A program made the position numbers and the translations under genes. The notes under the pieces are model-generated. The model was not told the DNA's origin. It saw only the letters and a program-made list of their open reading frames with translations, and ran no database searches. Shown piece by piece: positions 42,839-54,559 of a DNA stretch of 64,000 nt. Origin of the DNA: Hydractinia symbiolongicarpus (lineage: Eukaryota > Cnidaria > Hydrozoa > Anthoathecata > Hydractiniidae); NCBI RefSeq assembly GCF_029227915.1, contig NC_079877.1, positions 8,866,001-8,930,000 of the forward strand, given 5' to 3'. Position 1 is the stretch's first letter. Every line of letters starts with the position of its first letter.

Positions 42839-44143
42839 TCCTCGGTAGTATAGTGGTAAGTATCCCCGCCTGTCACGCGGGAGACCGGGGTTCGATTCCC
42901 CGCCGGGGAGGTTCTTTTTATCTTGTCAATGTTTCGTTTCACGTCAGTAGCGTTCGCGGGACTGTCCGGGAATACAGATTTACGCCCGGTTAGCTCAGTC
43001 GGTAGAGCATCAGACTTTTAATCTGAGGGTCGCGGGTTCGAGTCCCTCATCGGGCGTAACAATTATTTGGTACGATGGTGAACTAACTTTCACCACAATG
43101 TCTTGTCGAAAGAGGATGAATAACGTAACATTTGCGGAGTGGCAAAGGCGAAGCAAACTTGATGGGGAACTAGCTCAGATGGTAGAGCGCTCGCTTAGCA
43201 TGCGAGAGGTACCGGGATCGATGCCCGGGTTCTCCAATGCCTTTTCCATAGGCGTAAAATAAAAGAAATTTGCGCAGAGCAATTTGCAGCAGCGTTCGTG
43301 TCATGTCGGGATGGCCGAGCGGTCTAAGGCGCCAGACTCAAGACAAAATGTTCTTCCACTCATCGCGTGGAGAATTCTGGTCCTCGAATGAGGGCGTGGG
43401 TTCGAATCCCACTTCCGACAACTTTTCCCTGCCACACAAAATTTTAGGCCTAAAATGCAAGTCCACCGAGCCGGATTTGAACCAGCGACCTAAGGATGCC
43501 TGAGTGGTATAAGTTCGTCTACAGTCCTCCGCTCTACCAACTGAGCTATCGGTGGATGTAGCAACGTACAGTTCTTGTGCAGGACTATGCAGGTCATGTC
43601 ACGTTTGTAGTATGACGTGGTTTTTAAAATGATGCGATAGCTCGCACGTAGCAGAGGGTGGTTTCGATCCACCGACCTCTGGGTTATGGGCCCAGCACGC
43701 TTCCTCTGCGCCACTCTGCTGAAGGTAGGTAAGCTGAAATGTGTCTGATGTAAGGTGTAGTTTAGTATTGCGAACAGCACTCGAACTATGACCTTTTTAC
43801 CATTTCCAGGGGGATTAGCTCACATGGTAGAGCGCTCGCTTTGCATGCGAGAGGTACCGGGATCGATGCCCGGATCCTCCAAGACGATGTTTTTGATTTA
43901 TTTATTTTTATACTAATTTCAGTAGTTGCCAATGGTCATAAGAGGATTTATGATGCTCCTAAGATTACCTGGTATTAATAATAATAATAATAATAATACT
44001 AAACCGCGCTGCATATGTCTAGAGCATTTCTTGCTGTTTAATTTCGCATTGACAGTATACACAGTTTCAGCTTTTAACATGATCGACCGTGTGGCATTCG
44101 GGCATTGACGCCATCGCGAACATATTATTTAAATATGAACTCG
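42839..44143 (+). repeat. tRNA array unit 34 (1,305 bp)
   Basis: Asp 42839-42910; Lys 42984-43056; Ala(AGC) 43164-43236; Leu 43305-43420; Tyr(-) 43462-43555; iMet(-) 43649-43720; Ala(TGC) 43809-43881; (AAT)7. tRNAs consensus; GCAACG marker upstream of Tyr. Confidence 0.97.
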
Positions 44144-45445
44144 TCCTCGGTAGTATAGTGGTAAGTATCCCCGCCTGTCACGCGGGAGACCGGGGTTCGA
44201 TTCCCCGCCGGGGAGGTTCTTTTTATCTTGTCAATGTTTCGTTTCACGTCAGTAGCGTTCGCGGGACTGTCCGGGAATACAGATTTACGCCCGGTTAGCT
44301 CAGTCGGTAGAGCATCAGACTTTTAATCTGAGGGTCGCGGGTTCGAGTCCCTCATCGGGCGTAACAATTATTTGGTACGATGGTGAACTAACTTTCACCA
44401 CAATGTCTTGTCGAAAGAGGATGAATAACGTAACATTTGCGGAGTGGCAAAGGCGAAGCAAACTTGATGGGGAACTAGCTCAGATGGTAGAGCGCTCGCT
44501 TAGCATGCGAGAGGTACCGGGATCGATGCCCGGGTTCTCCAATGCCTTTTCCATAGGCGTAAAATAAAAGAAATTTGCGCAGAGCAATTTGCAGCAGCGT
44601 TCGTGTCATGTCGGGATGGCCGAGCGGTCTAAGGCGCCAGACTCAAGACAAAATGTTCTTCCACTCATCGCGTGGAGAATTCTGGTCCTCGAATGAGGGC
44701 GTGGGTTCGAATCCCACTTCCGACAACTTTTCCCTGCCACACAAAATTTTAGGCCTAAAATGCAAGTCCACCGAGCCGGATTTGAACCAGCGACCTAAGG
44801 ATGCCTGAGTGGTATAAGTTCGTCTACAGTCCTCCGCTCTACCAACTGAGCTATCGGTGGATGTAGCAACGTACAGTTCTTGTGCAGGACTATGCAGGTC
44901 ATGTCACGTTTGTAGTATGACGTGGTTTTTAAAATGATGCGATAGCTCGCACGTAGCAGAGGGTGGTTTCGATCCACCGACCTCTGGGTTATGGGCCCAG
45001 CACGCTTCCTCTGCGCCACTCTGCTGAAGGTAGGTAAGCTGAAATGTGTCTGATGTAAGGTGTAGTTTAGTATTGCGAACAGCACTCGAACTATGACCTT
45101 TTTACAATTTCCAGGGGGATTAGCTCACATGGTAGAGCGCTCGCTTTGCATGCGAGAGGTACCGGGATCGATGCCCGGATCCTCCAAGACGATGTTTTTA
45201 ATTTATTTATTTTTATACTAATTTCAGTAGTTGCCAATGGTCATAAGAGGATTTATGATGCTCCTAAGATTACCTGGTATTAATAATAATAATAATAATA
45301 CTAAACCGCGCTGCATATGTCTAGAGCATTTCTTGCTGTTTAATTTCGCATTGACAGTATACACAGTTTCAGCTTTTAACATGATCGACCGTGTGGCATT
45401 CGGGCATTGACGCCATCGCGAACATATTATTTAAATATGAACTCG
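44144..45445 (+). repeat. tRNA array unit 35 (1,302 bp)
   Basis: Asp 44144-44215; Lys 44289-44361; Ala(AGC) 44469-44541; Leu 44610-44725; Tyr(-) 44767-44860; iMet(-) 44954-45025; Ala(TGC) 45114-45186; (AAT)6. tRNAs consensus; GCAACG marker upstream of Tyr. Confidence 0.97.
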
Positions 45446-45517
45446 TCCTCGGTAGTATAGTGGTAAGTATCCCCGCCTGTCACGCGGGAGACCGGGGTTG
45501 GATTCCCCGTCGGGGAG
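45446..45517 (+). pseudogene. tRNA-Asp, unit 36, B-box C56G
   Basis: C56 is G (45500), removing the G19:C56 tertiary pair and the key B-box base; C66T (45510) leaves a wobble with G7. Confidence 0.65.
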
Positions 45518-46415
45518 GTTCTTTTTATCTTGTCAATGTTTCGTTTCACGTCAGTAGCGTTCGCGGGACTGTCCGGGAATACAGATTTACGCCCGGTTAG
45601 CTCAGTCGGTAGAGCATCAGACTTTTAATCTGAGGGTCGCGGGTTCGAGTCCCTCATCGGGCGTAACAATTATTTGGTACGATGGTGAACTAACTTTCAC
45701 CACAATGTCTTGTCGAAAGAGGATGAATAACGTAACATTTGCGGAGTGGCAAAGGCGAAGCAAACTTGATGGGGAACTAGCTCAGATGGTAGAGCGCTCG
45801 CTTAGCATGCGAGAGGTACCGGGATCGATGCCCGGGTTCTCCAATGCCTTTTCCATAGGCGTAAAATAAAAGAAATTTGCGCAGAGCAATTTGCAGCAGC
45901 GTTCGTGTCATGTCGGGATGGCCGAGCGGTCTAAGGCGCCAGACTCAAGACAAAATGTTCTTCCACTCATCGCGTGGAGAATTCTGGTCCTCGAATGAGG
46001 GCGTGGGTTCGAATCCCACTTCCGACAACTTTTCCCTGCCACACAAAATTTTAGGCCTAAAATGCAAGTCCACCGAGCCGGATTTGAACCAGCGACCTAA
46101 GGATGCCTGAGTGGTATAAGTTCGTCTACAGTCCTCCGCTCTACCAACTGAGCTATCGGTGGATGTAGCATCGTACAGTTCTTGTGCAGGACTATGCAGG
46201 TCATGTCACGTTTGTAGTATGACGTGGTTTTTAAAATGATGCGATAGCTCGCACGTAGCAGAGGGTGGTTTCGATCCACCGACCTCTGGGTTATGGGCCC
46301 AGCACGCTTCCTCTGCGCCACTCTGCTGAAGGTAGGTAAGCTGAAATTTGTCTGATGTAAGGTTTAGTTTAGTATTGCGAACAGCACTCGAACTATGACC
46401 TTTTTACCATTTCCA

Positions 46416-46488
46416 GGGGGATTAGCTCACATGGTAGAGCGCTCGCTTTGCATGCGAGAGGTACCGGGATCAATGCCCGGATCCTCCA
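46416..46488 (+). tRNA. tRNA-Ala-TGC: tRNA-Ala(TGC), unit 36, G57A
   Basis: G57 is A (46472), a purine-to-purine change that most tRNAs tolerate. Confidence 0.85.
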
Positions 46489-46747
46489 AGACGATGTTTT
46501 TAATTTATTTATTTTTATACTAATTTCAGTAGTTGCCAATGGTCATAAGAGGATTTATGATGCTCCTAAGATTACCTGGTATTAATAATAATAATAATAA
46601 TACTAAACCGCGCTGCATATGTCTAGAGCATTTCTTGCTGTTTAATTTCGCATTGACAGTATACACAGTTTCAGCTTTTAACATGATCGACCGTGTGGCA
46701 TTCGGGCATTGACGCCATCGCGAACATATTATTTAAATATGAACTCG

Positions 46748-48049
46748 TCCTCGGTAGTATAGTGGTAAGTATCCCCGCCTGTCACGCGGGAGACCGGGGT
46801 TCGATTCCCCGCCGGGGAGGTTCTTTTTATCTTGTCAATGTTTCGTTTCACGTCAGTAGCGTTCGCGGGACTGTCCGGGAATACAGATTTACGCCCGGTT
46901 AGCTCAGTCGGTAGAGCATCAGACTTTTAATCTGAGGGTCGCGGGTTCGAGTCCCTCATCGGGCGTAACAATTATTTGGTACGATGGTGAACTAACTTTC
47001 ACCACAATGTCTTGTCGAAAGAGGATGAATAACGTAACATTTGCGGAGTGGCAAAGGCGAAGCAAACTTGATGGGGAACTAGCTCAGATGGTAGAGCGCT
47101 CGCTTAGCATGCGAGAGGTACCGGGATCGATGCCCGGGTTCTCCAATGCCTTTTCCATAGGCGTAAAATAAAAGAAATTTGCGCAGAGCAATTTGCAGCA
47201 GCGTTCGTGTCATGTCGGGATGGCCGAGCGGTCTAAGGCGCCAGACTCAAGACAAAATGTTCTTCCACTCATCGCGTGGAGAATTCTGGTCCTCGAATGA
47301 GGGCGTGGGTTCGAATCCCACTTCCGACAACTTTTCCCTGCCACACAAAATTTTAGGCCTAAAATGCAAGTCCACCGAGCCGGATTTGAACCAGCGACCT
47401 AAGGATGCCTGAGTGGTATAAGTTCGTCTACAGTCCTCCGCTCTACCAACTGAGCTATCGGTGGATGTAGCATCGTACAGTTCTTGTGCAGGACTATGCA
47501 GGTCATGTCACGTTTGTAGTATGACGTGGTTTTTAAAATGATGCGATAGCTCGCACGTAGCAGAGGGTGGTTTCGATCCACCGACCTCTGGGTTATGGGC
47601 CCAGCACGCTTCCTCTGCGCCACTCTGCTGAAGGTAGGTAAGCTGAAATGTGTCTGATGTAAGGTGTAGTTTAGTATTGCGAACAGCACTCGAACTATGA
47701 CCTTTTTACCATTTCCAGGGGGATTAGCTCACATGGTAGAGCGCTCGCTTTGCATGCGAGAGGTACCGGGATCGATGCCCGGATCCTCCAAGACGATGTT
47801 TTTAATTTATTTATTTTTATACTAATTTCAGTAGTTGCCAATTGTCATAAGAGGATTTATGATGCTCCTAAGATTACCTGGTATTAATAATAATAATAAT
47901 AATACTAAACCGCGCTGCATATGTCTAGAGCATTTCTTGCTGTTTAATTTCGCATTGACAGTATACACAGTTTCAGCTTTTAACATGATCGACCGTGTGG
48001 CATTCGGGCATTGACGCCATCGCGAACATATTATTTAAATATGAACTCG
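46748..48049 (+). repeat. tRNA array unit 37 (1,302 bp)
   Basis: Asp 46748-46819; Lys 46893-46965; Ala(AGC) 47073-47145; Leu 47214-47329; Tyr(-) 47371-47464; iMet(-) 47558-47629; Ala(TGC) 47718-47790; (AAT)6. tRNAs consensus; one spacer change near 47842. Confidence 0.97.
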
Positions 48050-48672
48050 TCCTCGGTAGTATAGTGGTAAGTATCCCCGCCTGTCACGCGGGAGACCGGG
48101 GTTCGATTCCCCGCCGGGGAGGTTCTTTTTATCTTGTCAATGTTTCGTTTCACGTCAGTAGCGTTCGCGGGACTGTCCGGGAATACAGATTTACGCCCGG
48201 TTAGCTCAGTCGGTAGAGCATCAGACTTTTAATCTGAGGGTCGCGGGTTCGAGTCCCTCATCGGGCGTAACAATTATTTGGTACGATGGTGAACTAACTT
48301 TCACCACAATGTCTTGTCGAAAGAGGATGAATAACGTAACATTTGCGGAGTGGCAAAGGCGAAGCAAACTTGATGGGGAACTAGCTCAGATGGTAGAGCG
48401 CTCGCTTAGCATGCGAGAGGTACCGGGATCGATGCCCGGGTTCTCCAATGCCTTTTCCATAGGCGTAAAATAAAAGAAATTTGCGCAGAGCAATTTGCAG
48501 CAGCGTTCGTGTCATGTCGGGATGGCCGAGCGGTCTAAGGCGCCAGACTCAAGACAAAATGTTCTTCCACTCATCGCGTGGAGAATTCTGGTCCTCGAAT
48601 GAGGGCGTGGGTTCGAATCCCACTTCCGACAACTTTTCCCTGCCACACAAAATTTTAGGCCTAAAATGCAAG

Positions 48673-48766
48673 TCCACCGAGCCGGATTTGAACCAGCGAC
48701 CTAAGGATGCCTGAGTGGTATAAGTTCGTCTACAGTCCTCCGCTCTACCAACTGAGCTATCGGTGT
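48673..48766 (-). tRNA. tRNA-Tyr-GTA: tRNA-Tyr, unit 38, C1A
   Basis: C1 is A (48766), losing the C1:G72 pair, the main eukaryotic TyrRS identity element. Confidence 0.7.
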
Positions 48767-48859
48767 ATGTAGCATCGTACAGTTCTTGTGCAGGACTATG
48801 CAGGTCATGTCACGTTTGTAGTATGACGTGGTTTTTAAAATGATGCGATAGCTCGCACG

Positions 48860-48931
48860 TAGCAGAGGGTGGTTTCGAACCACCGACCTCTGGGTTATGG
48901 GCCCAGCACGCTTCCTCTGCGCCACTCTGCT
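48860..48931 (-). tRNA. tRNA-iMet-CAT: Initiator tRNA-Met, unit 38, A54T
   Basis: A54 is T (48879), so the T loop reads TTCGAAA, as in elongator tRNAs, with A60 kept. A54 is a hallmark of eukaryotic initiators. The B box becomes closer to the general consensus. Confidence 0.8.
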
Positions 48932-49351
48932 GAAGGTAGGTAAGCTGAAATGTGTCTGATGTAAGGTGTAGTTTAGTATTGCGAACAGCACTCGAACTAT
49001 GACCTTTTTACCATTTCCAGGGGGATTAGCTCACATGGTAGAGCGCTCGCTTTGCATGCGAGAGGTACCGGGATCGATGCCCGGATCCTCCAAGACGATG
49101 TTTTTAATTTATTTATTTTTATACTAATTTCAGTAGTTGCCAATGGTCATAAGAGGATTTATGATGCTCCTAAGATTACCTGGTATTAATAATAATAATA
49201 ATAATACTAAACCGCGCTGCATATGTCTAGAGCATTTCTTGCTGTTTAATTTCGCATTGACAGTATACACAGTTTCAGCTTTTAACATGATCGACCGTGT
49301 GGCATTCGGGCATTGACGCCATCGCGAACATATTATTTAAATATGAACTCG

Positions 49352-50653
49352 TTCTCGGTAGTATAGTGGTAAGTATCCCCGCCTGTCACGCGGGAGACCG
49401 GGGTTCGATTCCCCGCCGGGGAGGTTCTTTTTATCTTGTCAATGTTTCGTTTCACGTCAGTAGCGTTCGCGGGACTGTCCGGGAATACAGATTTACGCCC
49501 GGTTAGCTCAGTCGGTAGAGCATCAGACTTTTAATCTGAGGGTCGCGGGTTCGAGTCCCTCATCGGGCGTAACAATTATTTGGTACGATGGTGAACTAAC
49601 TTTCACCACAATGTCTTGTCGAAAGAGGATGAATAACGTAACATTTGCGGAGTGGCAAAGGCGAAGCAAACTTGATGGGGAACTAGCTCAGATGGTAGAG
49701 CGCTCGCTTAGCATGCGAGATGTACCGGGATCGATGCCCGGGTTCTCCAATGCCTTTTCCATAGGCGTAAAATAAAAGAAATTTGCGCAGAGCAATTTGC
49801 AGCAGCGTTCGTGTCATGTCGGGATGGCCGAGCGGTCTAAGGCGCCAGACTCAAGACAAAATGTTCTTCCACTCATCGCGTGGAGAATTCTGGTCCTCGA
49901 ATGAGGGCGTGGGTTCGAATCCCACTTCCGACAACTTTTCCCTGCCACACAAAATTTTAGGCCTAAAATGCAAGTCCACCGAGCCGGATTTGAACCAGCG
50001 ACCTAAGGATGCCTGAGTGGTATAAGTTCGTCTACAGTCCTCCGCTCTACCAACTGAGCTATCGGTGGATGTAGCATCGTACAGTTCTTGTGCAGGACTA
50101 TGCAGGTCATGTCACGTTTGTAGTATGACGTGGTTTTTAAAATGATGCGATAGCTCGCACGTAGCAGAGGGTGGTTTCGATCCACCGACCTCTGGGTTAT
50201 GGGCCCAGCACGCTTCCTCTGCGCCACTCTGCTGAAGGTAGGTAAGCTGAAATGTGTCTGATGTAAGGTGTAGTTTAGTATTGCGAACAGCACTCGAACT
50301 ATGACCTTTTTACCATTTCCAGGGGGATTAGCTCACATGGTAGAGCGCTCGCTTTGCATGCGAGAGGTACCGGGATCGATGCCCGGATCCTCCAAGACGA
50401 TGTTTTTAATTTATTTATTTTTATACTAATTTCAGTAGTTGCCAATGGTCATAAGAGGATTTATGATGCTCCTAAGATTACCTGGTATTAATAATAATAA
50501 TAATAATACTAAATCGCGCTGCATATGTCTAGAACATTTCTTGCTGTTTAATTTCGCATTGACAGTATACACAGTTTCAGCTTTTAACATGATCGACCGT
50601 GTGGCATTCGGGCATTGACGCCATCGCGAACATATTATTTAAATATGAACTCG
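49352..50653 (+). repeat. tRNA array unit 39 (1,302 bp)
   Basis: Asp 49352-49423 (C2T, wobble); Lys 49497-49569; Ala(AGC) 49677-49749 (G45T); Leu 49818-49933; Tyr(-) 49975-50068; iMet(-) 50162-50233; Ala(TGC) 50322-50394; (AAT)6. Two changes in the following spacer. Confidence 0.97.
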
Positions 50654-51955
50654 TCCTCGGTAGTATAGTGGTAAGTATCCCCGCCTGTCACGCGGGAGAC
50701 CGGGGTTCGATTCCCCGCCGGGGAGGTTCTTTTTATCTTGTCAATGTTTCGTTTCACGTCAGTAGCGTTCGCGGGACTGTCCGGGAATACAGATTTACGC
50801 CCGGTTAGCTCAGTCGGTAGAGCATCAGACTTTTAATCTGAGGGTCGCGGGTTCGAGTCCCTCATCGGGCGTAACAATTATTTGGTACGATGGTGAACTA
50901 ACTTTCACCACAATGTCTTGTCGAAAGAGGATGAATAACGTAACATTTGCGGAGTGGCAAAGGCGAAGCAAACTTGATGGGGAACTAGCTCAGATGGTAG
51001 AGCGCTCGCTTAGCATGCGAGAGGTACCGGGATCGATGCCCGGGTTCTCCAATGCCTTTTCCATAGGCGTAAAATAAAAGAAATTTGCGCAGAGCAATTT
51101 GCAGCAGCGTTCGTGTCATGTCGGGATGGCCGAGCGGTCTAAGGCGCCAGACTCAAGACAAAATGTTCTTCCACTCATCGCGTGGAGAATTCTGGTCCTC
51201 GAATGAGGGCGTGGGTTCGAATCCCACTTCCGACAACTTTTCCCTGCCACACAAAATTTTAGGCCTAAAATGCAAGTCCACCGAGCCGGATTTGAACCAG
51301 CGACCTAAGGATGCCTGAGTGGTATAAGTTCGTCTACAGTCCTCCGCTCTACCAACTGAGCTATCGGTGGATGTAGCATCGTACAGTTCTTGTGCAGGAC
51401 TATGCAGGTCATGTCACGTTTGTAGTATGACGTGGTTTTTAAAATGATGCGATAGCTCGCACGTAGCAGAGGGTGGTTTCGATCCACCGACCTCTGGGTT
51501 ATGGGCCCAGCACGCTTCCTCTGCGCCACTCTGCTGAAGGTAGGTAAGCTGAAATGTGTCTGATGTAAGGTGTAGTTTAGTATTGCGAACAGCACTCGAA
51601 CTATGACCTTTTTACCATTTCCAGGGGGATTAGCTCACATGGTAGAGCGCTCGCTTTGCATGCGAGAGGTACCGGGATCGATGCCTGGATCCTCCAAGAC
51701 GATGTTTTTAATTTATTTATTTTTATACTAATTTCAGTAGTTGCCAATGGTCATAAGAGGATTTATGATGCTCCTAAGATTACCTGGTATTAATAATAAT
51801 AATAATAATACTAAACCGCGCTGAATATGTCTAGAGCATTTCTTGCTGTTTAATTTCGCATTGACAGTATACACAGTTTCAGCTTTTAACATGATCGACC
51901 GTGTGGCATTCGGGCATTGACGCCATCGCGAACATATTATTTAAATATGAACTCG
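50654..51955 (+). repeat. tRNA array unit 40 (1,302 bp)
   Basis: Asp 50654-50725; Lys 50799-50871; Ala(AGC) 50979-51051; Leu 51120-51235; Tyr(-) 51277-51370; iMet(-) 51464-51535; Ala(TGC) 51624-51696 (C63T at 51686, wobble with G51); (AAT)6. Confidence 0.97.
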
Positions 51956-53257
51956 TCCTCGGTAGTATAGTGGTAAGTATCCCCGCCTGTCACGCGGGAG
52001 ACCGGGGTTCGATTCCCCGCCGGGGAGGTTCTTTTTATCTTGTCAATGTTTCGTTTCACGTCAGTAGCGTTCGCGGGACTGTCCGGGAATACAGATTTAC
52101 GCCCGGTTAGCTCAGTCGGTAGAGCATCAGACTTTTAATCTGAGGGTCGCGGGTTCGAGTCCCTCATCGGGCGTAACAATTATTTGGTACGATGGTGAAC
52201 TAACTTTCACCACAATGTCTTGTCGAAAGAGGATGAATAACGTAACATTTGCGGAGTGGCAAAGGCGAAGCAAACTTGATGGGGAACTAGCTCAGATGGT
52301 AGAGCGCTCGCTTAGCATGCGAGAGGTACCGGGATCGATGCCCGGGTTCTCCAATGCCTTTTCCATAGGCGTAAAATAAAAGAAATTTGCGCAGAGCAAT
52401 TTGCAGCAGCGTTCGTGTCATGTCGGGATGGCCGAGCGGTCTAAGGCGCCAGACTCAAGACAAAATGTTCTTCCACTCATCGCGTGGAGAATTCTGGTCC
52501 TCGAATGAGGGCGTGGGTTCGAATCCCACTTCCGACAACTTTTCCCTGCCACACAAAATTTTAGGCCTAAAATGCAAGTCCACCGAGCCGGATTTGAACC
52601 AGCGACCTAAGGATGCCTGAGTGGTATAAGTTCGTCTACAGTCCTCCGCTCTACCAACTGAGCTATCGGTGGATGTAGCATCGTACAGTTCTTGTGCAGG
52701 ACTATGCAGGTCATGTCACGTTTGTAGTATGACGTGGTTTTTAAAATGATGCGATAGCTCGCACGTAGCAGAGGGTGGTTTCGATCCACCGACCTCTGGG
52801 TTATGGGCCCAGCACGCTTCCTCTGCGCCACTCTGCTGAAGGTAGGTAAGCTGAAATGTGTCTGATGTAAGGTGTAGTTTAGTATTGCGAACAGCACTCG
52901 AACTATGACCTTTTTACCATTTCCAGGGGGATTAGCTCACATGGTAGAGCGCTCGCTTTGCATGCGAGAGGTACCTGGATCGATGCCCGGATCCTCCAAG
53001 ACGATGTTTTTAATTTATTTATTTTTATACTAATTTCAGTAGTTGCCAATGGTCATAAGAGGATTTATGATGCTCCTAAGATTACCTGGTATTAATAATA
53101 ATAATAATAATACTAAACCGCGCTGCATATGTCTAGAGCATTTCTTGCTGTTTAATTTCGCATTGACAGTATACACAGTTTCAGCTTTTAACATGATCGA
53201 CCGTGTGGCATTCGGGCATTGACGCCATCGCGAACATATTATTTAAATATGAACTCG
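51956..53257 (+). repeat. tRNA array unit 41 (1,302 bp)
   Basis: Asp 51956-52027; Lys 52101-52173; Ala(AGC) 52281-52353; Leu 52422-52537; Tyr(-) 52579-52672; iMet(-) 52766-52837; Ala(TGC) 52926-52998 (G51T); (AAT)6. Confidence 0.97.
52926..52998 (+). tRNA. tRNA-Ala-TGC: tRNA-Ala(TGC), unit 41, T-stem mismatch
   Basis: G51 is T (52976), opposing C63. Confidence 0.75.
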
Positions 53258-54067
53258 TCCTCGGTAGTATAGTGGTAAGTATCCCCGCCTGTCACGCGGG
53301 AGACCGGGGTTCGATTCCCCGCCGGGGAGGTTCTTTTTATCTTGTCAATGTTTCGTTTCACGTCAGTAGCGTTCGCGGGACTGTCCGGGAATACAGATTT
53401 ACGCCCGGTTAGCTCAGTCGGTAGAGCATCAGACTTTTAATCTGAGGGTCGCGGGTTCGAGTCCCTCATCGGGCGTAACAATTATTTGGTACGATGGTGA
53501 ACTAACTTTCACCACAATGTCTTGTCGAAAGAGGATGAATAACGTAACATTTGCGGAGTGGCAAAGGCGAAGCAAACTTGATGGGGAACTAGCTCAGATG
53601 GTAGAGCGCTCGCTTAGCATGCGAGAGGTACCGGGATCGATGCCCGGGTTCTCCAATGCCTTTTCCATAGGCGTAAAATAAAAGAAATTTGCGCAGAGCA
53701 ATTTGCAGCAGCGTTCGTGTCATGTCGGGATGGCCGAGCGGTCTAAGGCGCCAGACTCAAGACAAAATGTTCTTCCACTCATCGCGTGGAGAATTCTGGT
53801 CCTCGAATGAGGGCGTGGGTTCGAATCCCACTTCCGACAACTTTTCCCTGCCACACAAAATTTTAGGCCTAAAATGCAAGTCCACCGAGCCGGATTTGAA
53901 CCAGCGACCTAAGGATGCCTGAGTGGTATAAGTTCGTCTACAGTCCTCCGCTCTACCAACTGAGCTATCGGTGGATGTAGCATCGTACAGTTCTTGTGCA
54001 GGACTATGCAGGTCATGTCACGTTTGTAGTATGACGTGGTTTTTAAAATGATGCGATAGCTCGCACG

Positions 54068-54139
54068 CAGCAGAGGGTGGTTTCGATCCACCGACCTCTG
54101 GGTTATGGGCCCAGCACGCTTCCTCTGCGCCACTCTGCT
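54068..54139 (-). tRNA. tRNA-iMet-CAT: Initiator tRNA-Met, unit 42, discriminator A73G
   Basis: The discriminator is G (54068). A73 contributes to methionyl-tRNA synthetase recognition, so charging may be reduced. Confidence 0.75.
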
Positions 54140-54227
54140 GAAGGTAGGTAAGCTGAAATGTGTCTGATGTAAGGTGTAGTTTAGTATTGCGAACAGCACT
54201 CGAACTATGACCTTTTTACCATTTCCA

Positions 54228-54300
54228 GGGGGATTAGCTCACATGGTAGAGCGCTCGCTTTGCATGCGAGAGGTACCCGGATCGATGCCCGGATCCTCCA
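54228..54300 (+). tRNA. tRNA-Ala-TGC: tRNA-Ala(TGC), unit 42, T-stem mismatch
   Basis: G51 is C (54278), opposing C63. Confidence 0.75.
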
Positions 54301-54559
54301 AGACGATGTTTTTAATTTATTTATTTTTATACTAATTTCAGTAGTTGCCAATGGTCATAAGAGGATTTATGATGCTCCTAAGATTACCTGGTATTAATAA
54401 TAATAATAATAATACTAAACCGCGCTGCATATGTCTAGAGCATTTCTTGCTGTTTAATTTCGCATTGACAGTATACACAGTTTCAGCTTTTAACATGATC
54501 GACCGTGTGGCATTCGGGCATTGACGCCATCGCGAACATATTATTTAAATATGAACTCG

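Larger units (their letters stand above)
45446..46747 (+). repeat. tRNA array unit 36 (1,302 bp)
   Basis: Asp 45446-45517 (C56G, C66T); Lys 45591-45663; Ala(AGC) 45771-45843; Leu 45912-46027; Tyr(-) 46069-46162; iMet(-) 46256-46327 (two changes just upstream); Ala(TGC) 46416-46488 (G57A); (AAT)6. Confidence 0.97.
48050..49351 (+). repeat. tRNA array unit 38 (1,302 bp)
   Basis: Asp 48050-48121; Lys 48195-48267; Ala(AGC) 48375-48447; Leu 48516-48631; Tyr(-) 48673-48766 (C1A); iMet(-) 48860-48931 (A54T); Ala(TGC) 49020-49092; (AAT)6. Confidence 0.97.
53258..54559 (+). repeat. tRNA array unit 42 (1,302 bp)
   Basis: Asp 53258-53329; Lys 53403-53475; Ala(AGC) 53583-53655; Leu 53724-53839; Tyr(-) 53881-53974; iMet(-) 54068-54139 (A73G); Ala(TGC) 54228-54300 (G51C); (AAT)6. 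Confidence 0.97.
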
